This document shows positions 16,175 to 25,626 of a stretch of 49,467 nucleotides of DNA, one piece after another. The number at the start of each line of letters is the position of its first letter. The stretch's first letter is position 1. The notes beneath the pieces were generated by a model that was not told the DNA's origin, did no database searches, and saw only the letters and a program-made list of their open reading frames with translations. A program made the translations under genes and the position numbers. The stretch comes from Rhodovastum atsumiense (GTDB taxonomy: Bacteria > Pseudomonadota > Alphaproteobacteria > Acetobacterales > Acetobacteraceae): the NCBI GenBank assembly GCA_026225115.1, contig JAMFSE010000106.1, positions 1 to 49,467 of the forward strand. The letters run 5' to 3'.

Positions 16175-18103
16175 CTAAAACTCGGTCCAGTTATCCTGCT
16201 TCACAATCTTTAGTGCGCGGGGCGCCATTGCCGGCGCCGCGCCTTTAACGGCAGCGGCTTTTACGCGGGGGCGCGCCGGGCGGAGCGGCAGGCCGCCGTC
16301 CGGTGCGGCCTCTATTTTGAAGCGGGCGACCAGAGATTTGAGGCCGCCGGCTTCGTCGGCGAGATTGCGGCTGGCGGCGGCGGATTGCTCGGCGACCGCG
16401 GCATTCTGCTGTGTCACCTGGTCGATGGTGTTAACGGCTGTGTTGACCGTGGCAAGACTGGTCGCCTGTTCCTGCGCCGCCAGCGCAATTTCGGACACCA
16501 GGGCGCTGATTTCGGTGACGCGGGCGAGGATTTCGTCCAAACTGGTTGACATCTCGCCGACCAGGACACCCCCCTGGCCGACGCTTTTGGTGGAACTGCT
16601 GATGAGGGTTTTGATCTGCTTGGCGGAATCAGCGGAGCGCCCGGCAAGCGCGCGCACTTCGGTGGCGACCACCGCAAAGCCGCGCCCGGCATCGCCGGCG
16701 CGGGCAGCCTCGATACCGGCATTGAGCGCGAGCAGATTGGTCTGGAAAGCGATCTCGTCGATAATGCCAACAATCTGGTTGATTTCGCGCGAGGAGCTGG
16801 TGATCTCCTCCATTGCCACCAGCGCACGGCTGGCGACCTTGGTCGAAGTATCCGTACGGCTTTTGGTGTTGCCGGCGACCTCGGATACTTGCGCGGCGGC
16901 GGCGGCGGTTTTGCGGACCATGGCGGCAATCTCGTCGATCGCGGCGGCGGTTTCCTCCAGCCGGGCGGCTTGCTCCTCGGTACGCTGCGACAGGTTTTCA
17001 GACGCTTCCGAGATCTCGTTGCTGCCGCTGTTCATGGCCGCGACTGCGCTGCTTATCGCCGCCATGGCTTCGGCCAGCTTGGCGATGGAGGCGTTGAAAT
17101 CCAGACGCAATTTCTCATAGCCCTCGGGGAAAGCGTCGGTGATGGCGTGCCGCAAATCGCCGTCGGCAAGACACTCCAATGCGGCCGCAAGATTGGAAAC
17201 CACGATCTGTTGCTGCTGGCGGGCCTGCTCGTTCTGCTGCTCCTGGGCGTGCCGCGAGGCCTGCTCGCGGACTTCCATCGCCTCCTGCTCCTGGCGCATG
17301 GTGATCATGCGAAGCTGATTTTCCCGGAACACGGCAAGCGAGTGCACGATCGCACCGAACTCGTCGCGGCGTTCGAGCCGTGCCAGATCGAGATCGTTAT
17401 CACCTCTGGCAAGGCGTTCCGTCGCCTGCGAGATGTCCCGGACGGTCCGTTGCACGGCAAGAATGATAATGCCGGCGACAGCCGCAACGAGCACCAGCGT
17501 GGCGGCGGCGAAGGCAATGATCCAGGCAGCGGTCGATCTTGCCGCCCGCTTGCTGGCATCGGCGCGTGCCACCGAGGCTGCAGTGACCTGGCCCGAGGCG
17601 GCATTCAGCGTTGCGGTCATCTGCCGGTAGGTGACCTCAAATGGCTGCAGAAACGAGGCGGCGGAATTGAAATCGATCCCCAGCATCGAGCCGACCACCT
17701 GAACGCCGCCGCGATAATTGCCGAGTTTTTTGACCAGACTCTCGAAATCGGCGCGCTGCGCGGGGGGCAGCGTGCCGGAGAGTTGTTGCAGATCCGCTTT
17801 CACCGCATCGATCTGCGCCAGCACATCGCTCACGGCCTGCTGGCTGGAGGCGGCCGAAGCGCCGGCGGCCTGTTTGGTCATCAGGATATAGAGCGCGCCA
17901 TTGGCGGCGGTGATGTGCGCGGCATCGCCGGAAATCCGGTTCTGCAGCGCATCGTTCTGGATGATACCGCTCAAGACATTGCCATCCTGGCGTTGTGACC
18001 ACAAATTGCTCGCAACCAAAGCGGCGAGCATGGCCAAAGCGAAGGCCGGCGGCAGGCCGACCTTGAAAATCAATGGGACGTCGGCGAATTTTGGAAATTT
18101 CAT
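16175..18103 (-). CDS. Methyl-accepting chemotaxis protein
   Basis: A 642-residue transmembrane chemoreceptor. TM1 is at about 14-32, a periplasmic helical sensor domain at about 33-190, TM2 at 191-217, then HAMP, a helical linker and the cytoplasmic signalling domain. The conserved hairpin tip is present ([20 protein letters not shown], then [20 protein letters not shown]). The protein ends NWTEF, close to the NWETF tail that tethers CheR/CheB in enterobacterial receptors. It is the last gene of an operon with a TonB receptor and a YfiR-like protein (27 bp gap), suggesting that its periplasmic part listens to one of them. Confidence 0.95.
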   Translation of the reverse strand: MKFPKFADVPLIFKVGLPPAFALAMLAALVASNLWSQRQDGNVLSGIIQNDALQNRISGDAAHITAANGALYILMTKQAAGASAASSQQAVSDVLAQIDAVKADLQQLSGTLPPAQRADFESLVKKLGNYRGGVQVVGSMLGIDFNSAASFLQPFEVTYRQMTATLNAASGQVTAASVARADASKRAARSTAAWIIAFAAATLVLVAAVAGIIILAVQRTVRDISQATERLARGDNDLDLARLERRDEFGAIVHSLAVFRENQLRMITMRQEQEAMEVREQASRHAQEQQNEQARQQQQIVVSNLAAALECLADGDLRHAITDAFPEGYEKLRLDFNASIAKLAEAMAAISSAVAAMNSGSNEISEASENLSQRTEEQAARLEETAAAIDEIAAMVRKTAAAAAQVSEVAGNTKSRTDTSTKVASRALVAMEEITSSSREINQIVGIIDEIAFQTNLLALNAGIEAARAGDAGRGFAVVATEVRALAGRSADSAKQIKTLISSSTKSVGQGGVLVGEMSTSLDEILARVTEISALVSEIALAAQEQATSLATVNTAVNTIDQVTQQNAAVAEQSAAASRNLADEAGGLKSLVARFKIEAAPDGGLPLRPARPRVKAAAVKGAAPAMAPRALKIVKQDNWTEF

Positions 18104-18130
18104 CGGGGTTTTCCTGAGCCGGACACGGGC

Positions 18131-18763
18131 TCAGATTTCCGTGATCATCAGCATGAAGGCGGATGCGAAAGCGACCCCGCTGCTCTGCGCGGCAGCCTTG
18201 TTGACGGTGATCTGCACGCCGTTTGCCGTCTGCACGGTGACAGCGCAGCTTCCGGCCTGGGTCGCGGCAAGGTCGTTGGTGATGCAGAGCAGCTTGGCGG
18301 CGTTGGCCTGGCTTCCAACCTTCGCCGCTTCGGCGCCGAGACCTGCGGTCAGGAACAGGAAACCCGCCGGCGTGGAGCCGAGCTTGTCGATCGTGATCGG
18401 GACCGGGATCAGGGTCAGGGCGCCGACGGTAAGGCCGGAGCCCAATATGCCGAGCAATGCCTGTTCATCCGCCGCCGAGCCGGCATTTGCGGCATCATAG
18501 ACGATTCCCATTTTGACATTGCCGGTAAGCGGGGTCGTGGTGAACCCGAGAACCCGGGCGACGACCTGAATATCCTTCGCACTCACCGCGGCATGCGCCG
18601 GCAGCGGAAGCAGTCCGGCGACGGCCATGCCCATGGCGATGAAACGCCCGGTGCGACTGACCGGCACCGTCTTATTTTTCGGTGGGGTCATCAAATATCC
18701 CGTTAAACCAATGCATTTTTTGAAAGAACGCCGCGGCCGGAAAGCATCCAACACTCGTTTCAT
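18131..18763 (-). CDS. YfiR/DUF4154-like periplasmic protein
   Basis: An exported protein of about 160 mature residues, with a signal peptide ending LLPLPAHA. The layout resembles YfiR: an N-terminal VVARVLGFTTTP segment, a middle strand GFLFLTAG, a cysteine pair (LLCITND and GSCAVTV, 15 residues apart) that could form a disulfide, and a C-terminal ITVNKAAAQSSGVAFASAFM like the YfiR end. YfiR represses a membrane diguanylate cyclase from the periplasm; here the neighbour is a chemoreceptor instead. Starts at 18763 (AGGGC upstream) or 18691 are both possible. Family assignment is by architecture only. Confidence 0.55.
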   Translation of the reverse strand: MKRVLDAFRPRRSFKKCIGLTGYLMTPPKNKTVPVSRTGRFIAMGMAVAGLLPLPAHAAVSAKDIQVVARVLGFTTTPLTGNVKMGIVYDAANAGSAADEQALLGILGSGLTVGALTLIPVPITIDKLGSTPAGFLFLTAGLGAEAAKVGSQANAAKLLCITNDLAATQAGSCAVTVQTANGVQITVNKAAAQSSGVAFASAFMLMITEI

Positions 18764-18774
18764 TTTGCCCTGCT

Positions 18775-20802
18775 TCAATAAGTGAACGTGGCGGAGAATA
18801 GCACCCGGCGATACGGTTGCGGCGCGCCGAAGCCGTTTTGGTTCGCCTGGGTGAGGGCCTGGCCCGCTACCGCCAGAATGACGTGACTGTTCACCGTGTA
18901 GCCGATGCGCGCGCTGGCCGTGATGTAATTGGCGACCGCGACCGGGGTGTACACGGTGCCGGTCGCCGTGGCGCTGTAGATATTATTTTCGTAATTGGAT
19001 TGCCAATGCGCTTCTGCATCCGTTTCCCATTGGTGCCAGGAATAGCCGCCGCCGAAATCGATTGCGCTGGTGGGCGTGGCGTTGTTGAAATTTGCCGGCG
19101 CGCTGGGTGGCCCGAACGGCGTTTTGTTTCGAACTGAGACCAGGGAATAGGACGCGTTCCAGCGGAACCCGGCGTCATTGGAACCGCTCAAACCCATCTC
19201 GCCGCCGGCGGCCTGGCCGTTGCCGGTATTCTCACTGTAGAACTGGTAGGCCCCATCGGCGAAGTGGCCCGGCAAGCCCGAAGCGTTCGCCATGAAGTCT
19301 TGCGAGATGTTATAATATATGGCGGTCCGCAGAATGGAGTGGATCGGCGAGATTTGCCGGTCATAATCGATTTCGTAGTTGGTGCTGATCGAGGGTTTCA
19401 GATTGGGATTGCCCGCAACGACAACGGAAATGGGTCCTTCGGGAATCTGGATATCGAACCCCAGATCCAGAAGGCTCGGCGCCTGCACGGCGCGGCCGGT
19501 CAGAAAGCGAAATGTGTCATTTGCCGTGGGCTGCCAGACCACGCCGACATTATAGCTCGGCGTGGTGAAGTTCGAAGCATTGTAGTCAGCCGGCGTATAG
19601 ATGTCGGCGGAACTTAAAGGGTCGTCGCGTTCGATTTCCAGGTGATCGATGCGTCCGGCCGCGGTGAAGGAAAGGCTTGGGCTGATCTGCCAGTTCCACA
19701 TCGCGTCGGCGGCAAAATTATTGTAATGCAACGTGCCTGCGAACAGCAGGCCCGAGCCCCGGTTATTGCGGTATTCCAGTCCCAGCCGAATGGCGTGCGC
19801 ATTCGCAATCTTGAACAGATCGTTCAGTTGAATGACGTAGATCTGGTTATTGTCGTTTTCCGGGGTGCTGCTGGCGCTGCTGTGGTAGGTGGTTTCCGCT
19901 TCATTGGTGTAGCCCAGCAGGCTGATCAGACCGAGCTGCGTGTCTGCGGAAATACCGGCTTTATAGGATTCAATTCGATAGGACTGGGTAGAGTAGTTAA
20001 AGATCGACCCCTCATAGGATGCATTCGAAACGCTTTTCGTGGTTTCCAGGGTGACTTCGGTATTGTCTGTAGGCTTAAAACGCGCATCCACCGCGTAGTT
20101 TCCGGCATAGGGACGGCTGGCATCCGGCGGCGGGCTATAGCTTATTGCCGATTGGTTGAATTCATCGGTTTTGATGCCGCCAAGCTGCACGGTGATGCCG
20201 CCTTTTCCAGGCTCGTTCAGCGTGCTGACCAGCGAGCCGGTATAGGTGCCGTGGGTGCCGATGCCAAAATTCAGTACATTGGTCTTATCGAACAGCGGAT
20301 CGTAGGTAATGATGTTGATCACGCCGCTGGCGGCGTTGAAGCCGAACAACGCTGAGGCCGGCCCGCGCACGATTTCGATCTGCCGGATATCGGCCAACTG
20401 CACCGGCAGGTTTTGCCAGGCGGTATAGCCATAGTCGTCGAGATAGACCTGCCTGCCGTTGATCAATACCAGCAGACGCGGATTATAGGGCTGACCATAG
20501 CCGCGGATTGAAACATCATTATCCAGCGCGCCTTCGGTCCGAACGTCGATGCCGGCGTAATAGCGAAGAATATCCGGAATATCGGTTGCCCCGGACCGCC
20601 GGATGTCGTCGGCGGTGATGATCTGCAAATTCGCGGGCGTCTGGCTGGCCTTTTGCGGTGAACCGGTCGCCGAGGTCGTGACCGGCTCGCCGAACATCGC
20701 CGACAGCGCGCCATAATTTATCTCCTGCGCCCGGGCGCAGGGCGCCAGCGCCACACTCACAATCGCGGTGCAGGCAAGACCGAGGCTGGTTCTGACGCTC
20801 AT
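18775..20802 (-). CDS. TonB-dependent outer-membrane receptor
   Basis: A 675-residue receptor with a signal peptide (about 1-25, ending APCARA). The plug domain (about 45-155) includes ITADDIRRSGATDIPDILRY and VSIRGYGQPYNPRLLVLING, then IRQIEIVRGPASALFGFNAA. A 22-strand type barrel follows and ends in YRRVLFSATFTY with a terminal aromatic. It imports an unknown ligand (siderophore, vitamin or other large solute) with energy from TonB. It is first in an operon with a YfiR-like protein and an MCP; the stop codon is 11 bp from the preferred start of the next gene. Confidence 0.93.
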   Translation of the reverse strand: MSVRTSLGLACTAIVSVALAPCARAQEINYGALSAMFGEPVTTSATGSPQKASQTPANLQIITADDIRRSGATDIPDILRYYAGIDVRTEGALDNDVSIRGYGQPYNPRLLVLINGRQVYLDDYGYTAWQNLPVQLADIRQIEIVRGPASALFGFNAASGVINIITYDPLFDKTNVLNFGIGTHGTYTGSLVSTLNEPGKGGITVQLGGIKTDEFNQSAISYSPPPDASRPYAGNYAVDARFKPTDNTEVTLETTKSVSNASYEGSIFNYSTQSYRIESYKAGISADTQLGLISLLGYTNEAETTYHSSASSTPENDNNQIYVIQLNDLFKIANAHAIRLGLEYRNNRGSGLLFAGTLHYNNFAADAMWNWQISPSLSFTAAGRIDHLEIERDDPLSSADIYTPADYNASNFTTPSYNVGVVWQPTANDTFRFLTGRAVQAPSLLDLGFDIQIPEGPISVVVAGNPNLKPSISTNYEIDYDRQISPIHSILRTAIYYNISQDFMANASGLPGHFADGAYQFYSENTGNGQAAGGEMGLSGSNDAGFRWNASYSLVSVRNKTPFGPPSAPANFNNATPTSAIDFGGGYSWHQWETDAEAHWQSNYENNIYSATATGTVYTPVAVANYITASARIGYTVNSHVILAVAGQALTQANQNGFGAPQPYRRVLFSATFTY

Positions 20803-21202
20803 TTTTGAATTCCTGCGTTATGGCTCAGCGCCGCCGGCCAAGCCGGCAGCGCGGCGCGTGACCGGGATCGGGCGCAACCGGCGCCTACAGAAACACCGCT
20901 TGCAAAGGCCAGCGCGGCCGCAGAAAAACGCCTACCAAAAAATACTCGTTCACTGTCCACTCTCTACATCCCTGATTCAAAGCAGCAGGCCGCGTACCGG
21001 CCCTTGCCGACCGCTCATAATGTTAGAGTGTTGAGAAAGTTTTAAAATTTCAGGAGATTCGAAATATTTTGGATGCCGCCGGCGATGCAGGCCATGGTCA
21101 TGGAGGTGTCGCGCTCACGGCCGCGTCAGCTTGTGACCCGCGTTTCCCGGCCAGCCAATTTAATTATTTTTTCGAAACGAACTGGTTTCGAAAGAAGTTT
21201 TT
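20803..21202. other. Intergenic region upstream of the TonB receptor operon
   Basis: About 400 bp without a convincing gene between the TonB receptor start and the stop of the dap-operon membrane gene. It should hold the receptor promoter; AAGGA-like AGGAATTC lies before the receptor ATG. An AT-rich patch (about 21030-21075) and a perfect 9-bp stem (21170-21193) are the only structures seen. No Fur-like site was found. Confidence 0.5.
21170..21202. terminator. Hairpin at the end of the dapD-dapE operon
   Basis: TTTCGAAAC (21170-21178) and GTTTCGAAA (21185-21193) form a perfect 9-bp stem with a 6-base loop. A run of T (21198-21202) follows on the plus strand. The hairpin sits immediately 3' of the membrane protein gene read on the minus strand. 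On that strand the tail is A-rich, so termination of the dap transcript is less certain. Confidence 0.4.
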
Positions 21203-21811
21203 CTACAGACCGGATCCGCCGGTTTTCTGCATCAGAAAATCCGCAAGATCGGGCCCGAAGGTCAGCAAGCCGATGACGAAATTGCTAATGACCACCAGCC
21301 CCACGGCCCGCAGCACGGATATGTTGAGGCCGGTGCGCACCGTGAACCAGTGCAGCCAAAGCATGTAGGCGCCGAGCAGGACGATAACGCTTTCCTCGGC
21401 CCTGATCTGCGGTATGCCGGCCGTCACCAGCGCCGCGCCGATAAAGGCGGTCAGGACCAGCAGCGGGATCAGCAGCCAGAACGACCAGTTGAGCGCGGTC
21501 GCGGTGCGCAGCCAGGAATGCTCGCGGCCCATCAGTTTGGCATAGGCATGGGTGATCACCGGCAGCGCCAGCACGCCCGATACCCGCGACAGCACCGCGA
21601 TCGCCGCCAGTTTCGGCTGCCCGTCAAAGGCGATGATGCCGGCGCCGACAATCGGGAATGCAATCAGCGGCGCCAGCGAGGCGGATAGCGCGTCGCTGGT
21701 ATTGGCGAATTCGGCGATGCCGGATTTGCGGCCGCGCGCCAGCAGAAAAATGCCGCGCAGAATACTGCCCTGGCCGGGCCGCACCGGCATCATCGATTTT
21801 GGCCGGATCAT
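21203..21811 (-). CDS. Hypothetical membrane protein coupled to dapE
   Basis: A 202-residue protein of no recognised family with about four or five membrane segments (around 44-62, 68-88, 108-132, 140-160, 165-185). A basic N-terminus lies in the cytoplasm by the positive-inside rule. Its start overlaps the dapE stop in ATGA, so it is translated with the lysine/peptidoglycan genes dapD-dapE. A role in transport or cell-wall precursor handling is only a guess from position. Confidence 0.7.
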   Translation of the reverse strand: MIRPKSMMPVRPGQGSILRGIFLLARGRKSGIAEFANTSDALSASLAPLIAFPIVGAGIIAFDGQPKLAAIAVLSRVSGVLALPVITHAYAKLMGREHSWLRTATALNWSFWLLIPLLVLTAFIGAALVTAGIPQIRAEESVIVLLGAYMLWLHWFTVRTGLNISVLRAVGLVVISNFVIGLLTFGPDLADFLMQKTGGSGL

Positions 21812-22932
21812 TGCAAAAAGCTTTCGATGACGGATTTATAAATGCCGGAGAGCTTGCGGATTTCGGACACCGCGACGCATTCATCGGACTGATGCATGGT
21901 GATGCCGACCAGGCCGAATTCCGCCACCGGGCAATAGCGCGAAATGAACCGCGCGTCGGAGGTGCCCCCGCCGGTATCCAATTCCGGCGCGATGCCGGTG
22001 ACGCGTTCGATGGCGCCGGTCAGTTTCGCCGTGGCTTCTCCAGGTTTGGTCAGGAACGCCTCGCCCGAACATTTCACCGCGAGATCGGCGTTTGGCGCGA
22101 AATTATCCAGAGTCTCCCGCAGCCATGCGGTCAGCGAGGCTTCGCTATGCAAATCGTTGAAGCGGATGTTGAGCTTGGCCGTCGCCTCGGCCGGGATCAC
22201 ATTGCTGGCCGTATTGCCGACATCGACGCTGGTGATCTGCAGGGATGAGGGCTCGAACCATTCGGTGCCGACATCCAGACGGTGCGCCGCTAGCACGGCG
22301 AGTGCGGGGACCAGCCGGTGGATCGGGTTATCGGCAAGCTGCGGATAGGCCGCATGGCCCTGCCGGCCGGTGACGGTGATGCGCGCGTTCAGGCTGCCCC
22401 GTCGGCCGATTTTGACGGTATCGCCAAGCTGAACCTTGCTGGTGGGCTCGCCGACGATGCAAAAATCCGGAATCTTGCCATTGGCCTGTGCCCATTCCAG
22501 CATTTTCACCGTGCCGTCGGTGGCATCGCCCTCTTCATCGCCGGTGATCAGCAGCGAAATGCGGCCCGTGGCCTGTTCGGTATTGGCGGCGGCGGCGATG
22601 AAGGCGGCGATCGCGCCCTTCATGTCGCAGGCGCCGCGGCCGTACAGAACGCCGTCCTCGACAATCCCGCCGAATGGATCGTAGCGCCATTTTTCGGTCG
22701 GCCCCGTCGGCACCACATCGGTATGGCCGGCGAAGCATAGATGCGGCCCCGAAGTCCCGCGCTCGGCGAACAGATTATCGATATTGCCGAAGCGCAGCCG
22801 GGTGACAGCGAAGCCCAGCCGCTCCAGCTCGGCGGCCAGCACCAGCTGCGCGCCGCCATCGGCCGGCGTTACCGAACGGCAGCGCATGAGGGCCTGGGCA
22901 AGCAATAGCGGATCGGTGGCGGTCAGGGTCAT
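21808..22932 (-). CDS. dapE: Succinyl-diaminopimelate desuccinylase
   Basis: This M20-family di-zinc hydrolase (374 residues) removes succinate from N-succinyl-LL-diaminopimelate in lysine and peptidoglycan synthesis. The metal and catalytic motifs are clear: [32 protein letters not shown] and [15 protein letters not shown]. The C-terminal [15 protein letters not shown] and [14 protein letters not shown] are the DapE signature. The frame is open upstream of 22932, but the ATG at 22932 overlaps the dapD stop in ATGA and begins at the conserved N-terminus. Confidence 0.96.
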   Translation of the reverse strand: MTLTATDPLLLAQALMRCRSVTPADGGAQLVLAAELERLGFAVTRLRFGNIDNLFAERGTSGPHLCFAGHTDVVPTGPTEKWRYDPFGGIVEDGVLYGRGACDMKGAIAAFIAAAANTEQATGRISLLITGDEEGDATDGTVKMLEWAQANGKIPDFCIVGEPTSKVQLGDTVKIGRRGSLNARITVTGRQGHAAYPQLADNPIHRLVPALAVLAAHRLDVGTEWFEPSSLQITSVDVGNTASNVIPAEATAKLNIRFNDLHSEASLTAWLRETLDNFAPNADLAVKCSGEAFLTKPGEATAKLTGAIERVTGIAPELDTGGGTSDARFISRYCPVAEFGLVGITMHQSDECVAVSEIRKLSGIYKSVIESFLQ

Positions 22933-23780
22933 GCACGCAGCAGATCGTTGATGGAGGTTTTGCTGCGCGTCTGCGCATCCACGCGCTTGACGATCACGGC
23001 GCAGGCCAGGCCCGGTCCCGGTGTGCCGTCCGGCAGCGGCTTGCCCGGGAGGGTGCCTGGAACGACCACCGAATATGCCGGCACGCGGCCGGAAAAAATC
23101 TCGCCGGTATTGCGGTCGATGATTTTCGTCGAGGCGCCGATGAACACGCCCATCGCGAGCACTGCACCACGCTCGACGATCACGCCTTCGGCCACTTCCG
23201 AGCGCGCCCCGATGAAGCAATCATCCTCGATGATGACCGGCTCCGCCTGTAGCGGTTCCAGCACGCCGCCGAGGCCGACGCCGCCGCTGATATGACAATT
23301 TTTGCCGACCTGCGCGCAGGAGCCGACGGTGGACCAGGTGTCGATCATACTGCCCTCGGCGACGCGGGCGCCGACATTGATAAAGCAGGGCATCAGCACC
23401 ACGCCGGGGGCGATATAGGCGGAGCGCCGCACCACGGCGCCTGGCACCGCGCGAATGCCGGAGGCGCCAAACCGGTCAGCGCTCCAATCGGCGAATTTCA
23501 TGGCCACCTTATCGAACACCGGCGCGCCGCCGGCGCCCCCCATCGGCGCATTCGCATACAGCCGGAACGACAGCAGCACCGCCTGCTTCAGCCATTGATG
23601 CACGGTCCAGCCATCGGCACCGGGTTCCGCCACCCTGGCGGCGCCGGAATCCAGCAGCTCCAGCGCTGCTTCCACGGCATCGCGATCGGCGCCCAAGGTT
23701 CCGGGGCTAAGCGCGGCACGGCGCTCCCAGGCGGCGGCAATGGCCGCTTGCAGGCTGGGGGGAGTGGAAGTGCTGGTCAT
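22929..23780 (-). CDS. dapD: Tetrahydrodipicolinate N-succinyltransferase
   Basis: A 283-residue trimeric left-handed beta-helix acyltransferase that adds succinate to tetrahydrodipicolinate, the step that supplies substrate to the DapDCE branch. The hexapeptide-repeat region spans about 110-235 ([80 protein letters not shown]). Its length is standard. It is followed by dapE with a 4-bp overlap and is divergent from a PAS-domain gene. Confidence 0.96.
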   Translation of the reverse strand: MTSTSTPPSLQAAIAAAWERRAALSPGTLGADRDAVEAALELLDSGAARVAEPGADGWTVHQWLKQAVLLSFRLYANAPMGGAGGAPVFDKVAMKFADWSADRFGASGIRAVPGAVVRRSAYIAPGVVLMPCFINVGARVAEGSMIDTWSTVGSCAQVGKNCHISGGVGLGGVLEPLQAEPVIIEDDCFIGARSEVAEGVIVERGAVLAMGVFIGASTKIIDRNTGEIFSGRVPAYSVVVPGTLPGKPLPDGTPGPGLACAVIVKRVDAQTRSKTSINDLLRA

Positions 23781-23918
23781 CGGTCATCCATCAGTTACGT
23801 AAACGCGGCGGACCATGCGTGGGGCGCGCGCAAACTGTCAACGCACCGGCCCCGCGGCGCCCTCGGAGATGCTCCCGAAGTAACCGGCTCTTTACCCGTT
23901 ATGCGTAGGATTACCCGC

Positions 23919-24875
23919 ATGACCTCGCTCCCCTCGCCGCTTCCCCGAACCGGGGACCATTGGCTGAATATCGCCGCCATGCTGGCGGATCTGGCTTTTG
24001 AGATCGATATCGCCGGCCGGTTCACGGCCTTCGGCCGGGCCGATGTGCTCGGTTATGCCGCGCAGAACCTGGTTGGGCAGAGCCTTTCCGACCTGTTCGC
24101 ATTGCCCTCAGCTTGTGAGACCGGCCCCGCGAGTTTCAGCGCCATCTTCGCTGCCATCTACAACCGTAACGCCGAATGGCGCGGCGTGGTGGCGCTGCAG
24201 CGGGCAGACGGCACCCAGGGCAATTACCAGCTCTTCCTGGCGCCCAAGTTCGCCGGTGACGCCGCTATCCACAGGAACGGCGATTCCGATGGCGCCTACG
24301 GCCTGCTGATCGACCTGGAGGCGCCGGAATTGCGGGCCCTGAGGCCGGAGGAAGAACGCAGCAAAGCAGCACTTGACCCGCAAACCGGCCTGTGGTCCGC
24401 CGCCAGTTTTGCCGATGAAGCCGGCCGCCGGTTCGACCGGCTGGACGTGGAAGGCCTGCCCGGCACGCTGCTGTTGCTCGGCTTCAGCCGCACCAAGCCG
24501 ATTGGCCGCAATGCCGTGGCCACGCGCCTCGCCGAAGAACTGCGTGATATCATCCGCCCAACCGATTTGCTGGGCCGGCTGGACGCCACCACTTTTGCTT
24601 TATGGTGCGATGGCATGGACGACCTCACCGGCGCCGAACGCGCCGCCCGCTTCTGCCAGCGCCTGCCGGCCGCCCTGCCTGGCCAGCCCTGCATCTCGGT
24701 CGGGCTGGCGGCGCGCTGGCCGAACAAAACCGAAGATGCGGCAACGCTGATCCGCCATGCCGGCGCCGCACTCCGCCATGCCGATCGCGTCGCCCAGGCG
24801 GCGGCAGATGCCGGCAGCTCGGAATCCGTCGCCATGGGAACCTGGCGCGCCTGGAACCCCTCCGTCCCCAGCTGA
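23919..24875 (+). CDS. PAS-like protein with degenerate GGDEF domain
   Basis: A cytoplasmic protein of about 318 residues. The first part (about 12-130) looks like a PAS sensor (AFEIDIAGRFTAFGRADVLG then GQSLSDLF, EWRGVVALQRADGTQGNYQL). The second (about 155-310) follows the GGDEF fold: DPQTGLWSAASFADEAGRRF, ATRLAEELRDIIRPTDLLGR, ISVGLAARWPN. Where GGDEF should stand it has LDATTFAL, so it should not make cyclic di-GMP and may be a binding or regulatory module. An earlier ATG at 23901 is possible; AGGA precedes 23919. It lies 69 bp before grpE. Confidence 0.7.
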   Translation: MTSLPSPLPRTGDHWLNIAAMLADLAFEIDIAGRFTAFGRADVLGYAAQNLVGQSLSDLFALPSACETGPASFSAIFAAIYNRNAEWRGVVALQRADGTQGNYQLFLAPKFAGDAAIHRNGDSDGAYGLLIDLEAPELRALRPEEERSKAALDPQTGLWSAASFADEAGRRFDRLDVEGLPGTLLLLGFSRTKPIGRNAVATRLAEELRDIIRPTDLLGRLDATTFALWCDGMDDLTGAERAARFCQRLPAALPGQPCISVGLAARWPNKTEDAATLIRHAGAALRHADRVAQAAADAGSSESVAMGTWRAWNPSVPS

Positions 24876-24944
24876 TCGCTGATCAACCGACAGAACATGG
24901 CCGCTACCCTTGTCTCGAGCGCCTGCCTGCCCTAATTCCACGCC

Positions 24945-25523
24945 ATGACCGAACAACACCCTGAGCCGGCCCCGGCCGAGCCCCCGGAAACCACGCCCGA
25001 ATCCCTGATGCACGAAGCCGCCGGCCGTATTCAGGCGCTGGAAGCCGAATTGCAGGAAACCAAGGATAAATGGCTGCGCTCGGAAGCCGAAATGGCCAAT
25101 CTGCGCGCCCGCACCAAACGCGAGGTCGAGGAAGCCCGGCTCTACGCCGTGCAGAAATTCGCCAAGGACGTCGTCGAAGCCGCCGAAAACCTGAAGCGCG
25201 GCATCGACAGCCTGCCGAAGCGCACCGAATCCGAACCCGAAATCGTCACCAAAATGCGCGATGGTTTTGAGGGCATCGAACGCTCTTTCGTCGCCCTTCT
25301 GGAACGCAACCATATCACCCGCACCGATCCCACCGGCGCTGCCTTCGACGCCAATTTCCACCAGGCCATGGCCGAACAGGAATCCACCGAACACCCGCCC
25401 GGCACCGTGCTGCAGGCCTGGAGCCAGTCCTGGCTTCTCAATGGCCGCTTGCTGCGCCCCGCCATGGTCGTCGTTGCCAAGGCGCCCGCACCCGCCGGCG
25501 TCAAAATCGACACGACAGCCTGA
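24945..25523 (+). CDS. grpE: Nucleotide exchange factor GrpE
   Basis: A 192-residue co-chaperone that releases ADP from DnaK. It has the long N-terminal coiled coil (about 20-95, with EAELQETKDKWLRSEAEMAN and LRARTKREVEEARLYAVQKF) and the C-terminal beta domain (FDANFHQAMAEQESTEHPPG then GTVLQAWSQSWLLNGRLLRP and AMVVVAK), which is the GrpE signature. In many alphaproteobacteria hrcA precedes grpE; here a PAS/GGDEF-like gene is in that position. A family A repeat follows 9 bp after the stop. Confidence 0.96.
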   Translation: MTEQHPEPAPAEPPETTPESLMHEAAGRIQALEAELQETKDKWLRSEAEMANLRARTKREVEEARLYAVQKFAKDVVEAAENLKRGIDSLPKRTESEPEIVTKMRDGFEGIERSFVALLERNHITRTDPTGAAFDANFHQAMAEQESTEHPPGTVLQAWSQSWLLNGRLLRPAMVVVAKAPAPAGVKIDTTA

Positions 25524-25532
25524 AGGCAAGAC

Positions 25533-25620
25533 AAGCAGTTCTTTTTTGAAAAAAAGGCTGGCCGCCCGCGAACCAAAAAACTTTTTTAATCTGAGGCATG
25601 GGTTGCGCCAGCTGAATGCC
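25533..25620 (-). repeat. Family A repeat, copy A4 (one arm, with insertion)
   Basis: One arm is present (AAGCAGTTCTTTTTTG, then AAAAAAAGG, AACCAAAAAACTTTTTT), with part of the centre (GAGGCATGGGTTGCGCC). A 13-base GC-rich insertion (GCTGGCCGCCCGC, about 25557-25569) interrupts the 3' side of the arm hairpin. The central flank AATCTGAGG shows that this copy is inverted relative to the other four. It lies between the convergent grpE and AsmA-like genes, ending 6 bp before the stop of the latter, and has the normal orientation relative to that gene. Confidence 0.6.
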
Positions 25621-25626
25621 TTGGCG

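Noticed and set aside
22933-23220. N-terminal extension of the dapE frame
   Set aside because: Overlaps dapD out of frame; the ATG at 22932 fits the family start and the ATGA overlap.
23292-23900. N-terminal extension of the PAS/GGDEF-like frame
   Set aside because: The first 200 codons are antisense to dapD; the protein should start at 23901 or 23919.
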